Positions 43,124 through 50,926 of a stretch of 64,000 nucleotides of DNA are shown here, one piece after another (the first letter of the stretch is position 1; each line of letters starts with the position of its first letter). Where the stretch lies: contig NZ_JAKZHV010000007.1 in the NCBI RefSeq assembly GCF_022568835.1, positions 62,001 to 126,000 of the forward strand, written 5' to 3'. The translations under genes and the position numbers were made by a program. Under the pieces are notes generated by a model. That model saw only the letters and a program-made list of their open reading frames with translations, was not told the origin of the DNA and made no database searches. The DNA is from Arsenicicoccus piscis (lineage in GTDB: Bacteria > Actinomycetota > Actinomycetes > Actinomycetales > Dermatophilaceae).

Positions 43124-43489
43124 GTGAGCCATCCCGCGCGGCACCCGGCAGGACGGCGGCGGCGCAGCGACGTCCAGCTCGACGCGCGCGACTGGCGGCC
43201 GGCCGAGGCCGTCGTGCGACTGGCGCGGCTGCTGGCCCGGCGTCGCCGCGGCACCCTGGTAGAGCTCGTAGGCCCCTCCGGCGACACCCGCGCCACGGTG
43301 CTGGCCTGGTGCGCGTCCCATGGCTACGAGGCCTTCGACGGCTCCCGCACGCTACGGCTGCGCCGGCCGCTGCGACCGGTCGCCGGTGCGGACGGCACGG
43401 TCCGCGAGCCCGTCGAGCCGAGCGGGCCCTACTGGTGGCGACGGGGCGCCGACCAGCCCCGCCAGCCGCTGCAGGTAGTCGTCCCGTGA
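43124..43489 (+). CDS. Small Arg-rich protein, possible TusA-like domain
   Basis: A 121-residue frame divergent from ctaC. It is rich in Arg and contains AEAVVRLARLLARRRRGTLVE followed by ATVLAWCASHGYEAFDGS, loosely like the end of a TusA-type sulfurtransferase domain, with a single Cys; this likeness is weak. Third codon positions are strongly G/C. TACGCT six bases before GTG 43124 supports it. Its last 138 bp overlap the 3' end of aat on the other strand, so one of the two may be mis-extended. Function unknown. Confidence 0.5.
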   Translation: MSHPARHPAGRRRRSDVQLDARDWRPAEAVVRLARLLARRRRGTLVELVGPSGDTRATVLAWCASHGYEAFDGSRTLRLRRPLRPVAGADGTVREPVEPSGPYWWRRGADQPRQPLQVVVP

Positions 43490-44149
43490 GCAGGTCCTGA
43501 CCCCCAGGCTCGCAAGGTGCGGCGTGCTCCACTGGGTGTCGATCAGCCGGTCCGCCCCCTGCCCAGCCACACCCTGCCCACCCACGCCGCCGTCCCACCC
43601 CTCGCTCAGCACGTCCACCAGCCCGACGAGCGCCACCTTCGAGGCGTCGCGCGCGTGGTGGAACATCGACTCGCCGGCGAACAGCCCACCCACCAACACG
43701 CCGAACAACCCGCCGACCAGCGCGTCGCCGGACCACACCTCGACGCTGTGCGCCCAGCCGAGGTCGTGCAGCGCGCGGTAGCCGGCGACGTAGTCGTCCG
43801 TGATCCAGCTGCCGGTGCGGCGCGGGTCGGCGCACGCGGCCACCACGGCGTCGAAGGCGAGGTCGACGGTCACGTCGAAGCGGCGCACCGCAGACCGCAA
43901 CGACCGGTGCACGACCAGGTCGCCCAGCTCGAGCACACCGCGAGGGTCCGGCGACCACCAGCCGAGAGCGGTGCTGACGCCGAGGTCTACCTCCATCGCG
44001 AACAGGCCGTGCCGATAGCCCTCGAGCAGGGTCCCGGGCGCGAGGTCCGCTCCCAGCCCGACCAGGTCCTCACCCGGCACCTCGGCCCCCAGCGTGAGCC
44101 GCCACGGGGTGCGCGGGGGCTCTACCGGCGGGAACGGGCTGGGGGCCAT
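43352..44149 (-). CDS. aat: Leucyl/phenylalanyl-tRNA--protein transferase
   Basis: A 265-residue protein that adds Leu or Phe to proteins with N-terminal Arg or Lys for ClpS/ClpAP-type degradation. Motifs are YRHGLFAMEV, WWSPDPRGVLEL, RTGSWITDDYVAGY, HSVEVWSGDALVGGLFGV, ESMFHHARDASKVAL and LIDTQWSTPHLASLG. The core ends around residue 225; the last 30 residues are extra and overlap a gene on the opposite strand. It follows the PfkB kinase gene by 4 bp. Confidence 0.92.
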   Translation of the reverse strand: MAPSPFPPVEPPRTPWRLTLGAEVPGEDLVGLGADLAPGTLLEGYRHGLFAMEVDLGVSTALGWWSPDPRGVLELGDLVVHRSLRSAVRRFDVTVDLAFDAVVAACADPRRTGSWITDDYVAGYRALHDLGWAHSVEVWSGDALVGGLFGVLVGGLFAGESMFHHARDASKVALVGLVDVLSEGWDGGVGGQGVAGQGADRLIDTQWSTPHLASLGVRTCSRDDYLQRLAGLVGAPSPPVGPARLDGLADRAVRTGDRSQRPAQP

Positions 44150-44153
44150 GGTC

Positions 44154-45131
44154 TCAGCGGATGCGCAGCCCGTCCAGGTCCTTGGCCGCGTCCTCCCCGT
44201 AGACCGAGGCGAACCGGCGGATGAACGACTGCTGGCCGAGGCGGTACTCCTGGGTGCCGACGGTCTCGAGGACGTGCGTGGCGAGCAGCGCGCCCAGCTG
44301 GGCGGCGCGGGCGTGGCTCAGCCCGAGGCTGAGCCCGGTGATGAAGCCGCCGCGGAACGCGTCGCCGACCCCGGTGGGGTCCTTGACCTTGTCGGTGAGC
44401 GCCGCCTCGACCTGCACCGGCTCCTGGCCGCGCTCGGCGACGACCACGCCGTCCTTGCCGCGGGTGATCACCCGCACCCGGACCCGCTCGGCGATGTCGT
44501 CGGCGCTCCAGCCGGTCTTCTGCTCGGCGAGGTACGACTCGTACTCGTTGGTGAACAGGTAGTCGGCGCCGTCGATCAGCTTGCGGATGCCGGGGCCGTC
44601 CATGAAGGCGAGCTGCTGGGACGGGTCGGCCGCGAAGGGGATGCCTCGCGACCGGCACTCGTCGGTGTGCCGGATCATCGCCTCCGGGTCGTTCGGCCCG
44701 ATGACCACGAGGTCGAGGTGCCCGACGCGCGCGGCGACCGGCCCCAGCTCGATGAACCGGGCCTCCTTCATGGCTCCCGCGTAGAACGTCGCGATCTGGG
44801 CCAGCGCGGTGTCGGTGGTCACGACGAACCGGGCCGTGTGCAGCGTCTCGGAGATGCGCACGGACGCGCAGTCGACGCCGTGCCGCTCGAGCCACGAGCG
44901 GTAGTCGTCGAAGTCGGCGCCGGCCGCCCCCACGAGGATCGGCTTCATGCCGAGCCGGGCCATCGCGAACGCGATGTTGGGCCCGCAGCCGCCACGACGG
45001 ATGTCGAGGTCGTCGGCGAGGAAGGACAACGAGATCTTGTCGAGCTGCTCGGCGACGAGGGAGTCGGCGAAGCGGCCCTTGAAGGTCATGAGGTGGTCCG
45101 AGGCGATGGACCCGGTGACGGCGACACGCAC
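44154..45131 (-). CDS. PfkB-family carbohydrate kinase, adenosine kinase-like
   Basis: A 325-residue ribokinase-type enzyme: VTGSIASDHLMTFKGRF at the N terminus, GGCGPNIAFAMARLG, and the PfkB signature DPTGVGDAFRGGF with the catalytic Asp. The gene order beside ctaC and erpA and the sequence start match M. tuberculosis Rv2202c, an adenosine kinase of the ribokinase fold, so adenosine is the best substrate guess. GTG 45131 is chosen because TAGGTT ends six bases before it; the GTG at 45137 would abut the hexamer. Confidence 0.88.
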   Translation of the reverse strand: MRVAVTGSIASDHLMTFKGRFADSLVAEQLDKISLSFLADDLDIRRGGCGPNIAFAMARLGMKPILVGAAGADFDDYRSWLERHGVDCASVRISETLHTARFVVTTDTALAQIATFYAGAMKEARFIELGPVAARVGHLDLVVIGPNDPEAMIRHTDECRSRGIPFAADPSQQLAFMDGPGIRKLIDGADYLFTNEYESYLAEQKTGWSADDIAERVRVRVITRGKDGVVVAERGQEPVQVEAALTDKVKDPTGVGDAFRGGFITGLSLGLSHARAAQLGALLATHVLETVGTQEYRLGQQSFIRRFASVYGEDAAKDLDGLRIR

Positions 45132-45137
45132 GCGCAC

Positions 45138-45143
45138 AACCTA
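45138..45143 (-). promoter_or_regulatory. Leaderless -10 (TAGGTT) for the PfkB kinase
   Basis: TAGGTT on the minus strand directly follows the erpA terminator hairpin and lies six bases before GTG 45131. Confidence 0.45.
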
Positions 45144-45180
45144 GCAGCGGCCGGCCCCGGGTGTCGGGGCCGGCCGCTGC
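45144..45180 (-). terminator. 16-bp perfect GC hairpin after erpA
   Basis: GCAGCGGCCGGCCCCG (45144-45159) and its exact reverse complement (45165-45180) flank a 5-base loop. It lies 17 bp beyond the erpA stop, immediately before the kinase -10. Very likely a terminator. Confidence 0.7.
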
Positions 45181-45197
45181 CGGGTGCTGAGCTGGGA

Positions 45198-45587
45198 TCA
45201 GCTAAACGAGTCGCCGCAGGCGCAGGACGAGCCGGCGTTGGGGTTGTCGATGGTGAAGCCCTGCTTCTCGATCGTGTCGGCGAAGTCGATGGTGGCGCCC
45301 TCGAGGTAGGGAGCGCTCATCCGGTCCACGACCACCTCGACACCGTCGAAGTCGCGCACCAGGTCGCCGTCGAGCGTGCGCTCGTCGAAGTACAGCTGGT
45401 AGATCAGGCCGGAGCAGCCACCCGGCTGCACGCCCACGCGCAGGCGAAGGTCGTCACGACCCTCCTGCTCGAGCAGGCTCTTGACCTTGGCGGCGGCGAC
45501 GTCGGTGACGATGACACCGTGCGTGCCCTCGGCCTGGCCGGCAGCCGCAGCGTCGGTCCGGGTCTGGGTGTCGTCCTGGAGACTCAT
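45198..45587 (-). CDS. erpA: ErpA/IscA-type iron-sulfur cluster insertion protein
   Basis: A 129-residue A-type Fe-S carrier with the three conserved cysteines in QPGGCSGLIYQL and NAGSSCACGDSF. It passes Fe-S clusters to target proteins. AAGGAAG precedes ATG 45587; the open frame upstream is not part of the gene. The N-terminal 25 residues are Asp/Thr/Ala-rich and variable. The mycobacterial counterpart is Rv2204c. An inverted repeat about 50 bp upstream may regulate it. Confidence 0.94.
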   Translation of the reverse strand: MSLQDDTQTRTDAAAAGQAEGTHGVIVTDVAAAKVKSLLEQEGRDDLRLRVGVQPGGCSGLIYQLYFDERTLDGDLVRDFDGVEVVVDRMSAPYLEGATIDFADTIEKQGFTIDNPNAGSSCACGDSFS

Positions 45588-45637
45588 CTGTGTCTTCCTT
45601 CGCTGCTGGGGTATCGGTCGACCCGTGCGGGTCGGAT

Positions 45638-45664
45638 CGGTTGTCAGTCGTACGTGGACAACCG
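45638..45664. promoter_or_regulatory. Inverted repeat CGGTTGTC-N11-GACAACCG upstream of erpA
   Basis: Two perfect 8-bp arms (45638-45645 and 45657-45664) are centred about 64 bp upstream of the erpA start. The size fits a dimeric repressor site. I cannot assign the regulator; Fe-S-responsive factors are the obvious candidates. Confidence 0.5.
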
Positions 45665-45740
45665 TGGGAGTCCTTGCATTGTTCCCCCGCCGGTCGGCCG
45701 CGACCAAACCGCCCCCGTCTGCGGCCCGTCGCGCCGGGCC

Positions 45741-46976
45741 TCAGGCGCGTGGCGACCAGGTGCGCGCCACGCGGGTGACCCGGTGCTCCAGCGCCGCACG
45801 GAACGCGTCCGTCCCCGCGGGGGTGCTGGGGGCGATCTCGCCCAGGCGGCGACGGTCCGGGGCGAGCGGGTGCACGCCGCTCAGCCCGAGCGCCATCGTC
45901 TCGCGCCGCCCCAGCTCGCTGCGGGCGCAGACCGCGACGGTGGGCACGCCGGCGGCCAGCCCGATGGCCGCCGCGGTGGCCACCTCGGTGTGCGCGACGC
46001 TCTGCCAGTCCAGCACCGCCTCGCCGGTCACGAGGACGCCCGCGCCTCGGGCGCGCTGCGCCAGGTGCCACAGCTCGGCGACGTGCACGGCGGCCGACAC
46101 CGACCGCACCCGCGCGCCCGTCGCGGCCCCCAGCACCTCCATCCCGTAGACCAACCCGCCTCCTGCGCCTGCTGCCGGCACCTTGTCGCGCCGCACCGGT
46201 CGTCCCGAGAGCAGGTCGGTGGGCTCGGGCAGCGCCTGGCGCACCGCGTCGACGAAGACCCCGATGTCGGCCTCCAGCTGCTGCGCCTGCTCGGGGGTGG
46301 CGCCCTTGTCGGTGGCGAACTGGGCGGACACGCCGCTCAGCCCGAGCAGGGTGACGTCCCAGTCCCAGGCGACCAGGAGGTCTACGTCAGCGAGAGGGTG
46401 AGACGGGTGCGGGCGCAAGAATCCGGTCGCGCGGTCCCCCGAGTCGTCCGCCGAGGCGTGCGTCGAGTCGTCCGCCAGGTGATCCCTCGAGTCGTCCCCA
46501 TCCGACAGGAGCCGCTCGAGCATCCCGCGACCGGCGTCGTGCGCGAGCACGCCCCCGACGGCGAGCACGACCCGGCGCGCACCGGCGTCGACCGCGGCCT
46601 GCAGCAGGTCGGCGACGGGTGCCGAGCTGGTGCCGGCCGGGTCACGCTCCGCCTCGGTCACGAGGTGCAGCCCGACCACCTGAGCGGCCTCGAGCCAGAC
46701 GGTCGGCACACCGTCCGGTCGGGCCAGCAGCGCGTGCGCGAGCAGCGGCGCGCCGTCCGGTCCGACGGTCTGCACAGGCAGCACCTGCGGGTCCAACCCG
46801 TCCGCCAGCAGCGCCTGCTCGACGACGTCGAGGAAGCCGGCCCCACCGTCGCTCAGCGGGCAGCAGGTGATCTCGTCCCACCCCGCGACCGAGGTCCAGG
46901 TGTCCGCGATGAGCGTGGCGGCCCCACCGGCGCTCAGCCACGGCGCGAAGGCGCCGGGGGCGATCAGCACGCGCAC
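45741..46976 (-). CDS. Glycerate kinase (GarK/GlxK family)
   Basis: A 411-residue protein with the glycerate kinase family layout: VLIAPGAFAPWLSAGGAATL at the N terminus, CPLSDGGAGFLDVV, VGGVLAHDAGRGML, a Gly-rich ATP region GAGGGLVYGMEVLGA and GVLVTGEAVLDWQS. The usual PDSFKGSLS motif is changed to PGAFAPWLSA, losing the Lys, and an Asp/Ser/His-rich insert lies near 165-185, so substrate or activity may differ. The position next to erpA is conserved (Rv2205c). The GTG start lies 10 bp after the deformylase stop. Confidence 0.87.
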   Translation of the reverse strand: MRVLIAPGAFAPWLSAGGAATLIADTWTSVAGWDEITCCPLSDGGAGFLDVVEQALLADGLDPQVLPVQTVGPDGAPLLAHALLARPDGVPTVWLEAAQVVGLHLVTEAERDPAGTSSAPVADLLQAAVDAGARRVVLAVGGVLAHDAGRGMLERLLSDGDDSRDHLADDSTHASADDSGDRATGFLRPHPSHPLADVDLLVAWDWDVTLLGLSGVSAQFATDKGATPEQAQQLEADIGVFVDAVRQALPEPTDLLSGRPVRRDKVPAAGAGGGLVYGMEVLGAATGARVRSVSAAVHVAELWHLAQRARGAGVLVTGEAVLDWQSVAHTEVATAAAIGLAAGVPTVAVCARSELGRRETMALGLSGVHPLAPDRRRLGEIAPSTPAGTDAFRAALEHRVTRVARTWSPRA

Positions 46977-46986
46977 GGTCTACCGC

Positions 46987-47661
46987 CTAGCGGGGAGTGT
47001 CGAGGTCTACCTGAGGTTCAGGGTGAGTCGGCGCCCCACCCTCGGCGGCGACGTCGTGCTCGTGGTCGTCGTGCTCGTCGTGCTCGTCGTCGTGGCCGAA
47101 CGGGTCGCGATCCACGCCGGGCATCCAGCTGTTGCCGGGGACGGTCCAGCCGTGGGCGCGCAGCATCTTCTTGGCCTTGCGGGCCTGCCGCCCCTCGAGC
47201 CGGTCGACGTAGAGGGTGCCGTTGAGGTGGTCGTACTCGTGCTGCATGCACCGGGCGAACCACCCGGTGGCGTCGAACTCCAGCTGGCGGCCGTCGACGT
47301 CGAAGCCGATGACGTGCGCCTGCAGCGGTCGGACCAGCGGATAGCTCTCACCGGGGACCGACAGGCAGCCCTCGGAGTCCTCGTCCGGGTCGGGCGTGCC
47401 GGAGGACCGGCCGGACGTGGTCACGACCGGGTTGATGATGTGACCGCGCGCCGGGACGCCGTCGTCGTTGCGCATGGCCCAGGTGAAGATCCGCAGCCCC
47501 ACGCCGATCTGGGGAGCCGCCAGGCCCACACCGTTGGCGCGCTCCATCGTCTCGTCCATGTCCGCGACCAGGGCGCGCAGCTCGTCGTCGAAGACGGTGA
47601 CGGCCTCGGCCCGGCGGTGCAGGACGGGCTCCCCGTAGATCACGACGGGACGGACGGTCAT
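46987..47661 (-). CDS. def: Peptide deformylase with acidic His-rich tail
   Basis: A 224-residue enzyme removing the formyl group from new proteins. The three motifs are intact: GVGLAAPQIG, EGCLSVPG (Cys ligand) and QHEYDHLNG (His ligands and catalytic Glu). The core ends near 185; the remaining residues include an Asp/His run (HDDEHDEHDDHEHD) that could bind metal. GAGGAGC precedes ATG 47661. It is probably co-transcribed with the glycerate kinase gene. Confidence 0.94.
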   Translation of the reverse strand: MTVRPVVIYGEPVLHRRAEAVTVFDDELRALVADMDETMERANGVGLAAPQIGVGLRIFTWAMRNDDGVPARGHIINPVVTTSGRSSGTPDPDEDSEGCLSVPGESYPLVRPLQAHVIGFDVDGRQLEFDATGWFARCMQHEYDHLNGTLYVDRLEGRQARKAKKMLRAHGWTVPGNSWMPGVDRDPFGHDDEHDEHDDHEHDVAAEGGAPTHPEPQVDLDTPR

Positions 47662-47741
47662 GCGCTGGCTCCTCAGGTCTGGGTGCGGGTCGGCCTCACA
47701 GTCTGGCAGACGGCGCGGACCCCCCGCCCCACGAGGACGGG

Positions 47742-49097
47742 CTACGCGCCGGCGGCCCCCAGCCGAGCCAGCAGCAGGGCCTCGGCGAGACAGGCCGACT
47801 CGAAGTCCGGCAGGTGCAGCGACTCGTTCGCGCCGTGCGCCCGGGTGTCGGGGTCCTCGACGCCGGTGATCAGGATCTGGGCCTGCGGGAAGGCGTCCGC
47901 GAACTCCTTGACGAACGGGATCGACCCGCCCATCCCGATGTCCACGCACGGCGCACCGTAGGCCTGCGTGAACGCCTCGCGGGCGATCTCGAGCGCAGCC
48001 CCGTCGGCCGGTGCTGTGAAGCCGGACCCCGCGTGGTCGAGGCGCACCTCGACCACGGCACCCCACGGAGCGTGCGCGCGCAGGTGCGCAGCGACCGCCT
48101 CGTAGGCCTCCATCGGGTCCTCGTCGGGGTGCAGGCGCACCGAGAGCTTGGCGGCGGCACTCGGCGCGAGCAGGTTGGCCGCGGTGGCGGTGTCGGGCAC
48201 GTCCATGCCGAGGATCGTGATGGCGGGCTTGGACCAGAGCCGTTCGAGCAGGCGGCCGGTGCCGATCGGACGCACCCCCGCCAGCAGCCCCGACTCGGCG
48301 CGCAGCTGGTCCTCGTCGTAGTCCAGCGCGGCCGTGGCGCCGGACTGCAGCCCCGTGACGGCGACCTCGCCGCTGGCGTCGTGCAGGGTCGCGAGCAGCC
48401 GCACCAGGGTCGTGGTCGCGTCGGGCACCGCCCCGCCGTAGAGCCCGCTGTGCACCCCGTGGTCCAGCGTGCGCACGGTGACGGTGAGCCGGACCATCCC
48501 CCGCAGCGTCGTGGTGAGCGCGGGCACGCCGATGCGCCAGTTGGCCGAGTCCGCCAGCACGATCGCGTCGGCGGCCAGCCGGTCTCCGTGCCGCTCGAGG
48601 ATGGCACCGAGCGACGGGGAGCCGATCTCCTCCTCGCCCTCGACGAAGACCGTCACCCCCACGGCGAGGTCGTCACCGAGCGCCCGCAGCGCCGCCACGT
48701 GCGCCATCACCCCGGCCTTGTCATCCGCAGCCCCTCGTCCGTAGAGCCGGTCGCCGCGCCTGGTGGGCTCGAACGGTTCGCTCTCCCACGCCTCGCGCGG
48801 GCCCGGCGGCTGCACGTCGTGATGCGCGTAGAGCGTCACGGTCGGCGCGCCCTCCGGTCCCGGGCGGTGCCCGATGACGGCCGGGCGCCCGCCCTCGCGG
48901 ACGATCTCGACGGCCAGCCCCTCGGCCTCCAGCAGCCTCGCCACCGCCGCCGCACTCGCGTCCACGTGGGCCTGGTCGAAGGCGTCGAGCGACACGCTCG
49001 GGATCCGGACCAGGGCCTCGAGGTCGGCCTGGACCGCGGGCAGGAGCTCGCGGACCCTGGCGCGCAGGTGTTCTACGGAGGGCGTGGTGGTGGCCAT
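47742..49097 (-). CDS. M20-family dipeptidase / metallopeptidase
   Basis: A 451-residue di-zinc peptidase. Ligands and catalytic residues are in VTLYAHHDVQPPG (His, Asp), YGRGAADDKAGVM, FVEGEEEIGSPSL (Glu-Glu) and VLADSANW, with the dimerisation domain HGVHSGLYGGAVPDAT and a terminal His in ESLHLPDFE. Family members cleave dipeptides such as carnosine-like or Cys-Gly substrates. TATCGT lies six bases before ATG 49097 (leaderless). Confidence 0.92.
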   Translation of the reverse strand: MATTTPSVEHLRARVRELLPAVQADLEALVRIPSVSLDAFDQAHVDASAAAVARLLEAEGLAVEIVREGGRPAVIGHRPGPEGAPTVTLYAHHDVQPPGPREAWESEPFEPTRRGDRLYGRGAADDKAGVMAHVAALRALGDDLAVGVTVFVEGEEEIGSPSLGAILERHGDRLAADAIVLADSANWRIGVPALTTTLRGMVRLTVTVRTLDHGVHSGLYGGAVPDATTTLVRLLATLHDASGEVAVTGLQSGATAALDYDEDQLRAESGLLAGVRPIGTGRLLERLWSKPAITILGMDVPDTATAANLLAPSAAAKLSVRLHPDEDPMEAYEAVAAHLRAHAPWGAVVEVRLDHAGSGFTAPADGAALEIAREAFTQAYGAPCVDIGMGGSIPFVKEFADAFPQAQILITGVEDPDTRAHGANESLHLPDFESACLAEALLLARLGAAGA

Positions 49098-49103
49098 GCC
49101 CCG

Positions 49104-49109
49104 ACGATA
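49104..49109 (-). promoter_or_regulatory. Leaderless -10 (TATCGT) for the M20 peptidase
   Basis: TATCGT on the minus strand is six bases before ATG 49097, with no Shine-Dalgarno. Confidence 0.45.
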
Positions 49110-49157
49110 TCGGGCCCGGTTCGCTGCCCGGGCGACGGACCGGGCGCGGAGGGCGGA

Positions 49158-49163
49158 TAGGGT
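49158..49163 (+). promoter_or_regulatory. Leaderless -10 (TAGGGT) for the DUF3043 gene
   Basis: TAGGGT ends seven bases before GTG 49171 and decides that start. Confidence 0.45.
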
Positions 49164-49170
49164 TAGGCCC

Positions 49171-49773
49171 GTGTTCGGACGTCAGAAGAAGAAGGACGAG
49201 ACGCTGCAGGAGCAGCTCTCGACGCAGAGCGAGCCCGCACGGCCGGGCGCCAAGGGCCGCCCCACGCCCAAGCGCCGCGACCAGGAGGCCGCTCGCCGGC
49301 GCCCGATCGTGCCCGAGGACCGCAAGGCCGCAGCGAAGGGTGACCGCGCCGCCGCCCGCGAGGCGCGGGTGAAGCAGAACGCCGCCATGATGCGGGGCGA
49401 GCAGTGGGCCCTGATGCCGCGCGACCGGGGACCCGAGCGCCAGTTCATCCGGGACTACGTCGACGCCCGGTGGAACATCGCCGAGTTCGCGATGCCCGTG
49501 CTGCTGGTGGCGATGGTGATGTCGTTGTTCTTCAGCCGGTTCCAGTCGAGCTGGCTGATGAGCGCCATCTTCATGCTGACCTACGGCTGGCTGCTGGCCG
49601 GGATGATCGATATGGCGATCACCTACCGCCGGATCAAGAAGCGCTACCAGGCGAAGCACCCCGGCGCCGAGTTCCCCCGCGGGTCCGGCTGGTACGCCGG
49701 CGTCCGGGCGTTCCAGATCCGGCGCACCCGCGTCCCGCGTCCCCGGGTCAAGCGCGGCGAGTTCCCCGGCTGA
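49171..49773 (+). CDS. DUF3043 membrane protein
   Basis: A 200-residue actinobacterial protein of unknown function. The first 90 residues are highly charged (RQKKKDETLQEQL, KGRPTPKRRDQEAARRR), then RDRGPERQFIRDYVDARWNI leads into two membrane helices (about 108-126 and 132-150), and a basic C-terminal tail ends the protein. These are the DUF3043 features. GTG 49171 follows TAGGGT by seven bases. It is divergent from the M20 peptidase, as in many actinobacteria. Confidence 0.88.
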   Translation: MFGRQKKKDETLQEQLSTQSEPARPGAKGRPTPKRRDQEAARRRPIVPEDRKAAAKGDRAAAREARVKQNAAMMRGEQWALMPRDRGPERQFIRDYVDARWNIAEFAMPVLLVAMVMSLFFSRFQSSWLMSAIFMLTYGWLLAGMIDMAITYRRIKKRYQAKHPGAEFPRGSGWYAGVRAFQIRRTRVPRPRVKRGEFPG

Positions 49774-49858
49774 CCCTCCCTCCCCCCGGCCGCACTCTCC
49801 CCCGGCAACCCGTCCGCCGGCGGCCATCCCCGACAGACCCTCTGGCATGCTGGGCCGC

Positions 49859-50710
49859 ATGGCGAGCTTCGTGACAGGGCGTGACCACTGGCTCACGCGG
49901 GAAGGTCTGCTGCGCAACGTGGTGCGGCAGGAGGTGGTCCGGCGCCAGCTCGAGGTGCACCTCCCGCTGGCCGACGCCGGCACCACGGCGCTCGACGTGG
50001 GCGCCGGGCAGGGCACCCAGGCGCTGCACCTCGCTCGGGCCGGGTTCGCCGTTACGGCTGTCGAGCCGGACCCCGAGATGCGGGCGGCCTTCCAGGCCGC
50101 GCTCGCGCAGGAACGCCCGGCTGTCCGCCGGCGCGTGCACCTCGTCGCGGGCTCGCTGGAGGACCTGGACACCCTCGGCGAGCTCGGTGCGCTGGGCAGC
50201 GACGAGGGCACCTACGACGTCGTCTGCTGCCACGGCGTCCTGATGTATCTGCCCGACCCCAACCCGGCGATCCGGGCGCTGGGCCGCCGCGTGGCCGTCG
50301 ACGGCATCCTCTCGGTGGTCGCGCGCAACAGCGCCGCGATGGCCTGGCGGCCGGCGATGCGAGGGGACTACGCCGGAGCGCACGCTCTGCTCGACGAGGT
50401 CGACCGGGCCGCGCGCGAGCGGCGAGACCCGTTCTACGACAACGAGCTTGGGGTGAAGGCGCGCGCCGACAGCCTCGAGCGGCTGGGCGCCTTCTTCGGC
50501 GGCAGCCGGGTGGCCGTGGAGTACTGGTACGGCGTGCGCACCTTCTCCGACTCGGTCCCCGTGGACACGCCGGTGCCCGAGTCCGCCGACGAGCTCGAGG
50601 AGATCATCGCGCTCGAGACCCGCCTCGGCCGCACCGATCCCTACCGCCGGATGGGCACGCTGCTGCACCTGGTCGGGCGACGGGGCGAGGGCCGCGGACC
50701 GCAGCTGTGA
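49859..50710 (+). CDS. SAM-dependent methyltransferase
   Basis: A 283-residue class I methyltransferase: SAM-binding motif I LDVGAGQGTQALHLA (about 45-59), acidic motif VTAVEPDPEMR, and VVCCHGVLMYLPDP after the fourth strand. It resembles the SmtA/CmoM group; the C-terminal part has EYWYGVRTFSD. The substrate (tRNA or a small molecule) is not certain. The start is either ATG 49847 or ATG 49859; the second is preferred because CATGCT lies seven bases before it. Confidence 0.88.
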   Translation: MASFVTGRDHWLTREGLLRNVVRQEVVRRQLEVHLPLADAGTTALDVGAGQGTQALHLARAGFAVTAVEPDPEMRAAFQAALAQERPAVRRRVHLVAGSLEDLDTLGELGALGSDEGTYDVVCCHGVLMYLPDPNPAIRALGRRVAVDGILSVVARNSAAMAWRPAMRGDYAGAHALLDEVDRAARERRDPFYDNELGVKARADSLERLGAFFGGSRVAVEYWYGVRTFSDSVPVDTPVPESADELEEIIALETRLGRTDPYRRMGTLLHLVGRRGEGRGPQL

Positions 50711-50713
50711 CGG

Positions 50714-50926
50714 CTAGTCCATCGCCTGCAGGCTCATCGGCCCGTAGACCACGGTGTCGCCCTCCATCAGCGTGACCGCGTCGACCCCCTCGTCCGCGAC
50801 CAGGCTCCAGTCCTGCGCGAACCACGCCTCCGCGTCGGCCTGCGTCGGGAACGAGCTGGTCGGCAGCGCCGCGCTGTGCATCGGGCGTCCGGAGGCGTCC
50901 AGGTAGGTCCAGGTGAAGTCGCTCAT
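50714..50926 (-). CDS. Small conserved actinobacterial protein, end of the cob operon
   Basis: A 70-residue soluble protein of unknown function: MSDFTWTYLDASGRPM, then FPTQADAEAWFAQDW and a terminal VTLMEGDTVVYGPMSLQ. It looks like a compact alpha/beta domain known in actinobacteria without assigned function. The ATG overlaps the cobA stop (ATGA), so it is translated with the cobalamin operon, although a direct link to cobalamin is not shown. Confidence 0.8.
   Translation of the reverse strand: MSDFTWTYLDASGRPMHSAALPTSSFPTQADAEAWFAQDWSLVADEGVDAVTLMEGDTVVYGPMSLQAMD

Noticed and set aside
45619..45634. Hairpin CGACCCG-TG-CGGGTCG as a terminator after the glycerate kinase gene
   Set aside because: It lies over 100 bp past that stop, close to the erpA start, and has a 2-nt loop; more likely part of the erpA leader or chance.
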